Assembly (NCBI RefSeq): GCF_019456655.1
Contig: NZ_CP080332.1
Location: 2,852,001 to 2,916,000 of the forward strand
Length of the DNA stretch: 64,000 bases
Direction: 5' to 3'
DNA from: Mycolicibacterium diernhoferi
Lineage (GTDB): Bacteria > Actinomycetota > Actinomycetes > Mycobacteriales > Mycobacteriaceae
A model generated the notes under the pieces. That model was not told the DNA's origin, searched no databases, and was given only the letters and a program-made list of their open reading frames with translations. A program made the position numbers and the translations under genes. This document shows positions 19,995 through 27,593 of this stretch, in pieces. Position 1 is the first letter of the stretch, and each line of letters opens with the position of its first letter.

Positions 19995-20024
19995 GTCGGA
20001 AGCGCTGTGAGTCGGAAGGCACTG
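19992..20024 (+). repeat. Short duplicated translation-start segment between btpA-like and IMPase-like genes
   Basis: A 16-base segment (19992-20007) is followed directly by a 17-base near copy (20008-20024), differing around one inserted base. Each copy has a CGGAAG ribosome-binding word and ends in CTG, so each junction reads GTGA. The first GTG (20007) opens a six-codon frame, MSRKAL, whose TGA overlaps the IMPase-like GTG start at 20024. Confidence 0.7.
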
Positions 20025-20761
20025 TGAACGAGACGCTACGCCGTCTGGCGGTCGAGGCGGCCCTGGCCGGCGCGGCGGTGTGCCTGCGGCACTGGGGTGA
20101 GCAGGTGCACGTCAGCACCAAGAGCGCGGACGGCGACGTGGTGACTGCGGTGGATCGGGCCGCCGAGCAGGCGGTGCGCACCGTGCTGCTGTCGGCCAGG
20201 CCGCAGGACGGTGTGCTCGGCGAGGAGTTGGCCGAGCACACCGGCACCGGCGCGGTGCAGTGGGTGGTCGACCCGTTGGACGGCACGACCAACTACACCC
20301 GCCGGCTCCCGCACTTCGCCACCTCGGTCGCGGCGCGGTCGAGGACCGACGGCAGCTGGCTGGCCGGCGCGGTGTGCGCACCGGTGCTCGGCAACACCTG
20401 GAGCGCCGCGAAAGACCATGGTGCGCACGTCGACTCGGGCTCAGGCCCGCAGCGGCTGCCGCTGATGATGATCGAATCCTCGGCGCGGCTGGTGGGCACC
20501 GGCCTTTCCTATGACGCGGCACACCGGCGCAGGCAACTCGGCGAACTGCCCGCCCTGCTGGCCGATTACACCGATATGCGCCGCTTCGGCGCGGCGGCCG
20601 TGGATCTGTGTCTGGTCGCCCAGGGCAGCCTGGATGCGTTCACCGAGGACGATCTCGCGGTGCACGACTGGGCGGCCGGAGCGCTCATCGCCGAGGAGGC
20701 GGGCGCGACGGTGGTCCGGCCGGGGGAGCACGGTCGCGAGATGTCAGCGCGTCGGCGCTGA
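20024..20761 (+). CDS. Inositol monophosphatase family protein
   Basis: This 245-aa protein is a Mg2+-dependent phosphatase of the IMPase/FBPase fold. The metal-binding sites are visible as GEELAE near residue 67, WVVDPLDGTTNY (about 85-96) and HDWAAGALIAEEAGA near the C-terminus. Substrates in the family include inositol, histidinol and sugar phosphates. Placement after the BtpA-like gene and beside a sugar operon suggests a sugar or polyol phosphate, by inference. The GTG start has a CGGAAGG ribosome-binding site. Its 3' end overlaps the convergent DeoR gene by 18 bases. Confidence 0.88.
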   Translation: MNETLRRLAVEAALAGAAVCLRHWGEQVHVSTKSADGDVVTAVDRAAEQAVRTVLLSARPQDGVLGEELAEHTGTGAVQWVVDPLDGTTNYTRRLPHFATSVAARSRTDGSWLAGAVCAPVLGNTWSAAKDHGAHVDSGSGPQRLPLMMIESSARLVGTGLSYDAAHRRRQLGELPALLADYTDMRRFGAAAVDLCLVAQGSLDAFTEDDLAVHDWAAGALIAEEAGATVVRPGEHGREMSARRR

Positions 20762-20762
20762 C
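20743..20762. terminator. Hairpin spanning the stop codons of two convergent genes
   Basis: A perfect 8-bp stem (GTCAGCGC / GCGCTGAC) with a GTCG loop covers both stop codons: TGA of the IMPase-like gene at 20759-20761 and the complementary TCA of the DeoR gene at 20744-20746. Both genes therefore end with the same structure in both directions. There is no U-tract, so it is at best a mycobacterial-type terminator; function is inferred. Confidence 0.5.
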
Positions 20763-21547
20763 CGGTCGGCGTTCACACACACCACCGACACCCCGGCCTC
20801 GCGCATCGACTCGACCGCCGGGTGTGTCGACGGCCCGTCGGTGACCAGAATCGAGATGGCCGACACCGGAGCGACATTGATCAGTTGCACGCGCCCCAGC
20901 TTGGTGGCGTCTGCGGCCACGATCACCCGGTCGGCGGCCCGCATGGCGGCCTGCTTCACATTGCCTTCCTCGCGGTGGTACTCCGAGGCGCCGCGTTTCC
21001 CGTCGACGCCGGCAATGCCCATCACATAGGTGTCGCAGTTGTACCGCAGATAGAAGTCCTCCGCCTCGGCGCCGATCAGGCTGAGCTCGCCGGGGCGGAT
21101 CTTCCCGCCGGTCAACAGGATGGTGGTGTCGGGTTCGTCGGCGAGTTCGATGGCCACCAGCACGCTCGGCGTGATGACCGTCAGTCCCAGATTGCGGCCC
21201 TTGAGGGCCCGCGCGACCGCCAATACGGTGCTGCCGCTGTCCAGGATCACGGTCTCGCGCGGGGTCAGCAGGTCGGCCACCGCCCGGGCGATGTGCAGCT
21301 TCTCGTCCGCGGCATCGGCGGCGCGGGCGGCGAAGGACGGTTCGGTGGACTTGCCCCCGAATGCGATGGCGCCACCGAGTACGCGACGGGCGATGCCCTG
21401 TTCCTCCAACCGCTCGATGTCGCGGCGGATGGTCATCTCGGAGACATTGAACTCCTCGGCCAGGTTGGCGAAGTCCACCTCGCGGTCGGTGTGGATCCGC
21501 GCGGCGATCGCCGTCCGCCGGGTGTTGGCGTTCATGCCGGGTGCCAT
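20744..21547 (-). CDS. DeoR/GlpR-family transcriptional regulator
   Basis: This 267-aa regulator has an N-terminal DeoR-type helix-turn-helix (VDFANLAEEFNVSEMTIRRDIERLEEQG, about 24-51) and a C-terminal DeoRC sensor domain with the typical ILDSGSTVLAVARAL, MGIAGVDGKRGASE and ADATKLGR segments. These proteins usually repress sugar operons and are released by a phosphosugar. The second Met (codon 5, at 21535) is an alternative start. It lies beside the sugar block, and an ATGTGAG word in its own upstream region recurs in the kinase/BtpA gap, so it is the likely local repressor. Confidence 0.9.
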   Translation of the reverse strand: MAPGMNANTRRTAIAARIHTDREVDFANLAEEFNVSEMTIRRDIERLEEQGIARRVLGGAIAFGGKSTEPSFAARAADAADEKLHIARAVADLLTPRETVILDSGSTVLAVARALKGRNLGLTVITPSVLVAIELADEPDTTILLTGGKIRPGELSLIGAEAEDFYLRYNCDTYVMGIAGVDGKRGASEYHREEGNVKQAAMRAADRVIVAADATKLGRVQLINVAPVSAISILVTDGPSTHPAVESMREAGVSVVCVNADRSAPTR

Positions 21548-21565
21548 GCGGCAAGCCTAGTCAAT

Positions 21566-21580
21566 ATGTGAGTGGCTCAC
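21566..21580. promoter_or_regulatory. Inverted repeat upstream of the DeoR-type gene
   Basis: GTGAG-TGG-CTCAC (21568-21580) is a perfect inverted repeat 20 bases upstream of the start codon, and it includes the ATGTGAG word (21566-21572) found as its complement at 19066-19072. It suggests autoregulation by the DeoR-family protein. Inferred from position and symmetry only. Confidence 0.5.
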
Positions 21581-21611
21581 ACCAGTCACACCACATGTCG
21601 CGGGATTGTGA

Positions 21612-22577
21612 TCAGTGCACAGATTCGTGGGCGGGTTCGCGTACGACGCGCTCGCGCATGGACGCCCACAGCGCCGCGGTGGCCGCGGTGCACGCACCGG
21701 CGCCCGCCACGTGCAGCGCGACCAAGGCCTCCGGGACGCCGGTGAAGAACTGCACCGCACCGAGCGTGCCCTGGGCGGCGACCAACACCACCACCACGCC
21801 GAGGCGGGTCAGCACCGGGCGCGGCGCGGCCACGGCCAGCAGCGCGAAGCCGAGCGCCACCAGCAGCGACAGGTAGCCGATCAGCAGCGACGAGTGCATG
21901 TGCACCAGGGTGGTGATCTCCACCTCGAGGCGGGGGACCGGCCGGTCCAGGCTCTTGTCGCCGGCGTGCGGGCCGGCGCCGGTGACCATGGTGCCGGTGA
22001 CCAGCACCGCCGACAGCGCGACGGCGCTCAGGGCGGTCAACTGGCGCAACGGTGTGGGCACCACCGCCTCCGGCACGCCGTCGTCGGGCTCGCCGATCTT
22101 GACGTAGAGCAGCACCGCCAGCCACACCATCGCCATCGACACCAGCAGGTGGATCGCGACGGTCCACCAGAGCAGGCCGGTCAGCACCGTGATTCCGCCG
22201 ATGATCGCCTGGGCGACCGTCGAGGCCGGCATCAGCCAGGCGTAGCGCAGCACCTCGGGACGGCGTCGGGCGCGGGTGACCGCGATGACGGCCGCCGCCG
22301 CGGTCAGCACGACCAGGAAGGTCAGCATCCGGTTGCCGAACTCGACGGCCTGATGGATGCCGGCGACCTCGGGGTGCGGCACCGGGGTGAAGCTGCCCGG
22401 GAAGCACTGCGGCCAGGTGGGGCAGCCGAGTCCGGAGGCGGTGACACGCACGATGGCGCCGGTGACGGCTATGCCACCCTGGGTGAGGATCACACAGGCG
22501 GCGATGATGCGCTGGGTGCGCAGGCTGGGCATGGGCAACGTGTCGACAAGTCGCAGGAAGAGTCGTCCGACAGCCAC
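21612..22577 (-). CDS. ctaA: Heme A synthase
   Basis: CtaA (COX15/CtaA family, 321 aa) oxidises heme O to heme A in the membrane, following CtaB. The first extracytoplasmic loop has the family segment GAIVRVTASGLGCPTWPQCFPGS with a Cys pair, and about eight hydrophobic spans with conserved histidines follow (VEFGNRM, AIHLLVSMAMVW, VHMHSSLLIGY). The GTG at 22577 gives VAVGRLFLRLV. Upstream sequence in frame looks non-coding. It is the last gene of the run mptB, ABC ATPase, ABC permease, DUF429, ctaA. Position matches M. tuberculosis Rv1456c. Confidence 0.92.
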   Translation of the reverse strand: MAVGRLFLRLVDTLPMPSLRTQRIIAACVILTQGGIAVTGAIVRVTASGLGCPTWPQCFPGSFTPVPHPEVAGIHQAVEFGNRMLTFLVVLTAAAAVIAVTRARRRPEVLRYAWLMPASTVAQAIIGGITVLTGLLWWTVAIHLLVSMAMVWLAVLLYVKIGEPDDGVPEAVVPTPLRQLTALSAVALSAVLVTGTMVTGAGPHAGDKSLDRPVPRLEVEITTLVHMHSSLLIGYLSLLVALGFALLAVAAPRPVLTRLGVVVVLVAAQGTLGAVQFFTGVPEALVALHVAGAGACTAATAALWASMRERVVREPAHESVH

Positions 22578-22626
22578 GATCCCGATCGTAGAGGAGTGCG
22601 AACTACGTCCCGTAGTAGGGCCGGTG

Positions 22627-23307
22627 TCAGCACCAGATGGCCAGGTGCTGACCGCGTTCGTTGACCTGCGGCGGGTCCGGGAGGCTGAACGCCGCGCCGG
22701 TGGCGATGCGATGCGCGCTCCAGGCCGCCGCGGCCGCGTCCAGCACATCGTCGGCGGGGACGGCGGCCACCGCGTGGCCCAGATCCTCGGGCAGATCGAT
22801 CCCGTGCCCGGCCAGGACGCGCAGTCGGGCGCGCTGCCCGCGCCAACTCTTCTTCCTGCCGTCGGAGGTCTGCAGGCCCATCTCGCGGAACGACAGTTCG
22901 GGATGCACCTCGCGCATCAGTCGCGGGGACTGCGTGTGCACCTGTTCGGCCTCCAGGAACTTCGCGCGTAACCCCCAGGTCTGAATGCTGATGCCGACCC
23001 CGGTGAGGGTCCGCGCGATCGCGGTGGCCGACGCATGGTCGTCCGCAGCGAAGACCGGACGCGGTGGCATCACGAACAGGCTCGACGACCGGGCCCCGAG
23101 ACGGCGTTTGGCCTCCCGGTCGCTCGCGCGCACCGCGGTGTCCAGCAGGCCCAGTGGGATGTCCACCCCGGCGACGACGGCGTCGGGCACCGCGTCGAGC
23201 AGGCCGCGCAGAGTCACATGTGTATGCGCGGCGGCGAACCGCCCGTCGCGTAGTTCGACGCCGACCCAGCCGCCCTTGCAGCCGTCGACGCCGAGCACGG
23301 TGCTCAT
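22627..23307 (-). CDS. DUF429 family protein
   Basis: This 226-aa cytoplasmic protein looks like a DUF429 member, a family predicted to have an RNase H-like fold. Supporting segments are VLGVDGCKGGWVGV at the N-terminus (acidic residue at the end of the first strand), VAGVDIPLGLLD (second acidic strand) and REVHPELSFREM with DDVLDAAAAAWSAHRIATG near the end. The activity is not established. It lies 13 bases after the ABC permease gene and 49 bases before ctaA. It has no counterpart at this place in M. tuberculosis. Confidence 0.8.
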   Translation of the reverse strand: MSTVLGVDGCKGGWVGVELRDGRFAAAHTHVTLRGLLDAVPDAVVAGVDIPLGLLDTAVRASDREAKRRLGARSSSLFVMPPRPVFAADDHASATAIARTLTGVGISIQTWGLRAKFLEAEQVHTQSPRLMREVHPELSFREMGLQTSDGRKKSWRGQRARLRVLAGHGIDLPEDLGHAVAAVPADDVLDAAAAAWSAHRIATGAAFSLPDPPQVNERGQHLAIWC

Positions 23308-23320
23308 CGCGCCGCGATGC

Positions 23321-24100
23321 TCAGGTGAACCGGAACCAGCGCAGCGCCGCCAACGCGGACAGCACACCCCAAACTGCCAGCACCGCGATTCCGAACCAGT
23401 CCACCGACAGCGTCATGGCCTGGGTCAGCGATTCGGTCAACGCGCCCGAGGGGGTCAGTCGCGCCACCCAGCGCAGGGCGGCGGGCACCGGACCGCCTTC
23501 CAGCGTCAGCGCGCCCAGTGCGGCGAACACGAACCACAGCAGGTTGGCCAGCGCGAGCACGATCTCCGAGCGCAGCGTGCCGCCGAGCAGCAGGCCCAGG
23601 GCGGCGAATGTGGCGGTACCGACCGCGATCACCGCCGCGCCGAGTGCCAGGCCGAGCACCGCGGGCCGCCAGCCCAGGGCGATACCGATGGCGCCCAACA
23701 AGACCGACTGCAGGAACACCACGGTCACCACGGCCAGCGCCTTGCCGGCGACGATGCCCCACACCGGAAGTGCGGTGGCGCCCAACCGTTTCAGCGCCCC
23801 GTACCGCCGGTCGAAGGCCACCGCGATGGCCTGACCGGTGAAGGCGGTCGAGATGACCGCCAGCGCCACGATCGCCGGGACGAAGGTCGCGGCCCGGTTC
23901 TCGCCGAAGTCGCCGAGGGGCAGCAGCGTCAGCCCGACCAGCAGCGTGATCGGGATGAACATGGTCAGCAAGAGTTGTTCGCCGTTGCGCAGCAGCAGTC
24001 GCAGTTCCAGACCGTACTGCGCGGTCAGCATCTGGCGGACCCCGGCGGGACGCGGGTCGGGGGAGAAGGTGCCCGCGGCGAAGCGATTGGTCACGGTCAC
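23321..24100 (-). CDS. ABC-2 type transporter permease
   Basis: This 259-aa protein has about six hydrophobic spans in the ABC-2 exporter pattern, with the long cytoplasmic stretch FDRRYGALKRLGATALPVWG after the second span. It forms an exporter with the ATPase encoded just upstream; their genes overlap by GTGA (24097-24100). The start is the GTG at 24100. The substrate is unknown. In M. tuberculosis this pair (Rv1457c-Rv1458c) also lies between ctaA and mptB, so a link to envelope or heme processes has been conserved, by inference. Confidence 0.9.
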   Translation of the reverse strand: MTVTNRFAAGTFSPDPRPAGVRQMLTAQYGLELRLLLRNGEQLLLTMFIPITLLVGLTLLPLGDFGENRAATFVPAIVALAVISTAFTGQAIAVAFDRRYGALKRLGATALPVWGIVAGKALAVVTVVFLQSVLLGAIGIALGWRPAVLGLALGAAVIAVGTATFAALGLLLGGTLRSEIVLALANLLWFVFAALGALTLEGGPVPAALRWVARLTPSGALTESLTQAMTLSVDWFGIAVLAVWGVLSALAALRWFRFT

Positions 24101-25053
24101 GATCTGAGCTCCCGGCCGGTGAGGTCGAGGAAGACGTCCTCGAGGCTGCGTTGCTCGACGCGCATGTCGGTGGCGAGCACGTTCACCCGGGCGCACCAGG
24201 CGGTCACGGTGGCCAGCACCTGCGGGTCGATCTGTCCTTCGACCAGATATTCACCTGCGGCGGCCTCGCTGGCCCGATAGTTCTCCGGCAGCGCGGAGAT
24301 CAGCAGGGACAGGTCGAGTTTCGGTGGCGCGGTGAAGCGCAACTGGTTCTCCGCGCCGCTTCGCATCAGCTCGGCCGGGGTGCCCGCGGCCACCGTTGTC
24401 CCGTGATCGATGATCATCAGCCGGTCCGCCAGCTCCTCGGCCTCGGTCAGCTGGTGGGTGGTCAGCACCACGGTCACCCCGTCGCGGCGCAGGGCGTCGA
24501 TCAGTTCCCACACCACGATCCGGGCGTGCGCGTCCATGCCGGCGGTCGGCTCGTCGAGGAACACCAACTCCGGGCGGCCGACGACGGCGCAGGCCAGCGC
24601 GAGCCGCTGCTGCTGGCCGCCGGACAGCCGGCGGTAGGTGGTCCGGGCCGCATCGGCCAGCCCGAGGGTGTCCAACAGCCACTGCGGGTCCAGCGGGTTG
24701 GCGGCGTAGGCGGCCACCAGGTTGAGCATCTCGCCGGCGCGGGCCGCCGGGTATCCGCCGCCGCCCTGCAGCATCACCCCGATCCGCTCGCGCAGTCGGG
24801 CGTTGTCGGACGCCGGGTCCAGGCCGAGGATCTCGATGCTGCCCGAATCGGGACGCAGGAAGCCCTCGCACATCTCGACGGTGGTGGTCTTGCCCGCGCC
24901 GTTGGGTCCGAGCAGGGCGAAGACCTCGGCGCGGTACACGTCGAGATCGAGGTTGTCCACCGCGGCGGGCGCCGTCGCGGCGCCGTATCTCTTGGTCACG
25001 CCGCGCAGGCGTACGACGGCTTCCCGCGAGGAAGCTCCAGAACCGGTGGTCAC
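24097..25053 (-). CDS. ABC transporter ATP-binding protein (exporter)
   Basis: This 318-aa ATPase has Walker A GPNGAGKTT, signature LSGGQQQRLALA, Walker B ELVFLDEPTAGMD and an H-loop (LTTHQLTEAEELADRL). The C-terminal extension is of the drug/lipid-exporter type. It overlaps both neighbours by four bases: mptB upstream (25050-25053) and the permease downstream. The start is a GTG at 25053. Translational coupling from mptB through the exporter pair is therefore likely. Confidence 0.92.
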   Translation of the reverse strand: MTTGSGASSREAVVRLRGVTKRYGAATAPAAVDNLDLDVYRAEVFALLGPNGAGKTTTVEMCEGFLRPDSGSIEILGLDPASDNARLRERIGVMLQGGGGYPAARAGEMLNLVAAYAANPLDPQWLLDTLGLADAARTTYRRLSGGQQQRLALACAVVGRPELVFLDEPTAGMDAHARIVVWELIDALRRDGVTVVLTTHQLTEAEELADRLMIIDHGTTVAAGTPAELMRSGAENQLRFTAPPKLDLSLLISALPENYRASEAAAGEYLVEGQIDPQVLATVTAWCARVNVLATDMRVEQRSLEDVFLDLTGRELRS

Positions 25054-26714
25054 GGGGATTCAGCGTAGGCGTCGGGTTTGGCCGCCGGTGGCTGCGGTCC
25101 GGGTCTGGGGCCGTCCGGGCCGGGATCGGGCCCATTGTCGGGCAGCGGGCGCCACGGCAACCGGCGATAGGTGATGGCGATCAGCAACAGCACGATCACC
25201 GCGCTGGCCAGGGTGGCGTCGACGATCTGGAACAGCGCGAACCGGTCGCCGTTGGCCGTGGGCCCGAATATGCCCACCACCAGCGTCATCGCGATCGCCG
25301 AGCCACGGAAGCCGGGGCGGGTGGCCCAGGCGGCCAGCGGGATGATCGCCCACAGCAGATACCAGGGCTGCACCACCGGGAACAGCAACACGGTGGCACC
25401 CAGCGCCACGCCCAGACCGCCGACGGGATGCAGACGGCCCCGGAACACCGCCAGCAGCAGCCAGCTGACCAGGATTGCGATGATGATCACACCGATGCCG
25501 CGGGTCAGCCCCAGCACCGAGGTGGTGTGGTCGCCGAGGCCCAGCAGGATGCCCACCTGACCGGTGCCCAGCGCGATCAGCGTCGGCGGCGACATCCAGG
25601 AGCGCACCACGTTGGCGGTCCCCAGGGTGAACAACCAGCCGAACCCCAGCCCACTGGCCCAGCCGATCACCGCCATCACCGCCAGCGACAGCGTGCCGAG
25701 GGACAGGCTGGCCGCCAGGAAGGCTTTGATCGTGCCGCCCCAGCGCCATGCCAGCGCCATCCCGACGAATCCCATGGCCAGCAGCGAGGGCAGCTTGACC
25801 TGGGAGGACATCGTGATCAGCACGGTACCGATGACGAGCATCGCGGTGGCACGGGCCGGCAGCCGCCAGCTGCCGTCGCGCACCCCGTCGATGCCGCGCA
25901 GCGCGAACTCGGTGCCGGCCAGCATCAGGCCCAGCATCAACGCCTCGTTGTGGATGCCGGCCACCAGGTGCATGAACAGCAACGGGTTGCACGGGCCCAG
26001 CCACAGCGCGCTGACCTCGTGCACCCCGCAACGCTGGGCCAGCCGCGGGGTGGCCCAGACGATCAGGCCGACGCCGACCAGCACCACGAGCCGGTGGCAG
26101 AGCACGGCGGCGACGATGTTGTCCCCGGTGAGCACCGAGATGCCCTCGCCGATCCACAGGAACAGCGGGCCGTACGGGGCCGGGGTCTCCCGCCACAGGC
26201 TGGGAACCGAGAGGGTGAACACGTGGTCGAGACCGAGTCCGGGGGCCGGCCCGACCTGATACGGGTCCAGCCCCAGCCGGGCTATCTGGCTCTGCGCCAG
26301 GTAGGAGTAGACGTCCTTGCTGTACATCGGCGGGGCGAGCAGCAGCGGTAGGAGCCACAGCATCAGGGTGCGGTCGAGCTGGCTGCGCGACATCCGGTGC
26401 GGACCGAGCGCGAATCGGCCCAGCATCAGCCAGGCCAGCGTCATCATGACCGCGCCGGTGGTGGTCATCGTCAGCGACACCGTCTGGATGCGTGACGGCA
26501 GGTTGAGCAGCCGGACCCCGAAGGTGGGGTCCTGGACGACCGGGCGCGCACCGGCGCCCAGGGCGCCGATGGCCATGAGTACGGTTCCGGTCGCACCGAA
26601 AACCCTGGTGCGGCGCATCGAGATGATCTCGGCGCCGTTCAGCGGGGAGCCGACCGACCGTTCGTCGGCGTGCCAACGGGCGACCGCCGAGCTGAAGGAC
26701 CCGAGGGCGGTCAT
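25050..26714 (-). CDS. mptB: Alpha-(1->6)-mannosyltransferase (lipomannan core), MptB
   Basis: MptB is a polyprenyl-phosphomannose-dependent GT-C glycosyltransferase that starts the alpha-1,6-mannan core of lipomannan on the outer face of the membrane. The 554-aa protein has more than ten hydrophobic spans and the GT-C acidic loop MYSKDVYSYLAQSQIA near residue 130. Length matches known MptB proteins. The ATG at 26714 begins MTALGSFSSAVARW; the frame extends far upstream but runs through sufR on the other strand. It is divergent from sufR and heads the exporter/ctaA gene run. Position matches Rv1459c. Confidence 0.92.
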   Translation of the reverse strand: MTALGSFSSAVARWHADERSVGSPLNGAEIISMRRTRVFGATGTVLMAIGALGAGARPVVQDPTFGVRLLNLPSRIQTVSLTMTTTGAVMMTLAWLMLGRFALGPHRMSRSQLDRTLMLWLLPLLLAPPMYSKDVYSYLAQSQIARLGLDPYQVGPAPGLGLDHVFTLSVPSLWRETPAPYGPLFLWIGEGISVLTGDNIVAAVLCHRLVVLVGVGLIVWATPRLAQRCGVHEVSALWLGPCNPLLFMHLVAGIHNEALMLGLMLAGTEFALRGIDGVRDGSWRLPARATAMLVIGTVLITMSSQVKLPSLLAMGFVGMALAWRWGGTIKAFLAASLSLGTLSLAVMAVIGWASGLGFGWLFTLGTANVVRSWMSPPTLIALGTGQVGILLGLGDHTTSVLGLTRGIGVIIIAILVSWLLLAVFRGRLHPVGGLGVALGATVLLFPVVQPWYLLWAIIPLAAWATRPGFRGSAIAMTLVVGIFGPTANGDRFALFQIVDATLASAVIVLLLIAITYRRLPWRPLPDNGPDPGPDGPRPGPQPPAAKPDAYAESP

Positions 26715-26791
26715 GCGAGCAGCGTAGCCGCCGCCGTTCAGCGGCCCGACGGGGTTAGGGTCACCTTGCTGGAACCGCTGAACGAATTCCG

Positions 26792-26808
26792 TCACAATGG
26801 TGTTGTGA
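26792..26808. promoter_or_regulatory. Inverted repeat at the sufR start codon (candidate SufR operator)
   Basis: TCACA-7-TGTGA is a perfect inverted repeat whose right arm overlaps the sufR GTG start (26805). SufR is known in mycobacteria and cyanobacteria to repress its own suf operon. A symmetric site at the start codon fits autorepression by blocking a leaderless or near-leaderless transcript. Not proven by sequence alone. Confidence 0.5.
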
Positions 26809-27593
26809 AATTCAGCTCGGAGACTTCGGGCGCGGCGACTGCCGCGCTCGCTTCTTCCGTGCCCGCTGAAGGTCACACCCGCAGTGCCATCGTCCAGCTT
26901 CTGCTGGAGGGGCCGGTCACCGCCGGGGACATCGGCCGGCAGCTCGGTATCTCGGCTGCGGGTGTCCGCCGCCATCTCGACGCACTGATCGACGCGGGGG
27001 ACGCCGAGGCCAGCGCCGCGGCGGCCTGGCAGCACAACGGCCGGGGCAGGCCCGCCAAGCGTTACCGGCTCACCGCCGCGGGACGGGCGAAGCTGTCGCA
27101 CGCCTACGACGATCTGGCGGTCGCCGCGATGCGTCAGCTCCGCGAGATCGGCGGGGACGACGCGGTGCGCACGTTCGCACGGCGCCGCATCGACACCATC
27201 CTGGCCGGGGTTCCCGAGGTCGGGGACGCCGGCGCTGATGCCCGGGAGGTCGAGCAGACCGCGGACCGGATGGCCGCCGCGCTGACCGAGGCCGGGTACG
27301 CGACCACCACCGCACCGGTGGCCGGTCCGTTGCCCGGTGTGCAGATCTGCCAACATCACTGCCCGGTATCACACGTCGCCGAGGAATTTCCTGAGCTCTG
27401 CGACGCTGAACAAGAGGCCTTCGTCGAGATCCTGGGCACCCACGTTCAGCGGCTGGCCACCATCGTCAACGGCGATTTCGCCTGCACCACCCACGTTCCA
27501 CTGGGCGCCAACCCGGCCGAGCCGGGCAAGCCCACCACCGTTCGGCACGCAGCCCGCGCCGAATCCACCACCACACAAGGAGTGTCGCGATGA
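26805..27593 (+). CDS. sufR: Iron-sulfur cluster biogenesis repressor SufR
   Basis: SufR is an Fe-S-sensing winged-helix regulator that controls the suf operon. The 262-aa protein has an N-terminal HTH ([26 protein letters not shown], about 36-61), the wing [12 protein letters not shown], and four cysteines at about 182, 186, 199 and 227 (CQHHC...ELC...FAC) that can hold the cluster. I chose the GTG at 26805; the frame upstream overlaps the divergent mptB. Its stop overlaps the sufB ATG (ATGA), so it is the first gene of the suf operon. Confidence 0.94.
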   Translation: MKFSSETSGAATAALASSVPAEGHTRSAIVQLLLEGPVTAGDIGRQLGISAAGVRRHLDALIDAGDAEASAAAAWQHNGRGRPAKRYRLTAAGRAKLSHAYDDLAVAAMRQLREIGGDDAVRTFARRRIDTILAGVPEVGDAGADAREVEQTADRMAAALTEAGYATTTAPVAGPLPGVQICQHHCPVSHVAEEFPELCDAEQEAFVEILGTHVQRLATIVNGDFACTTHVPLGANPAEPGKPTTVRHAARAESTTTQGVSR

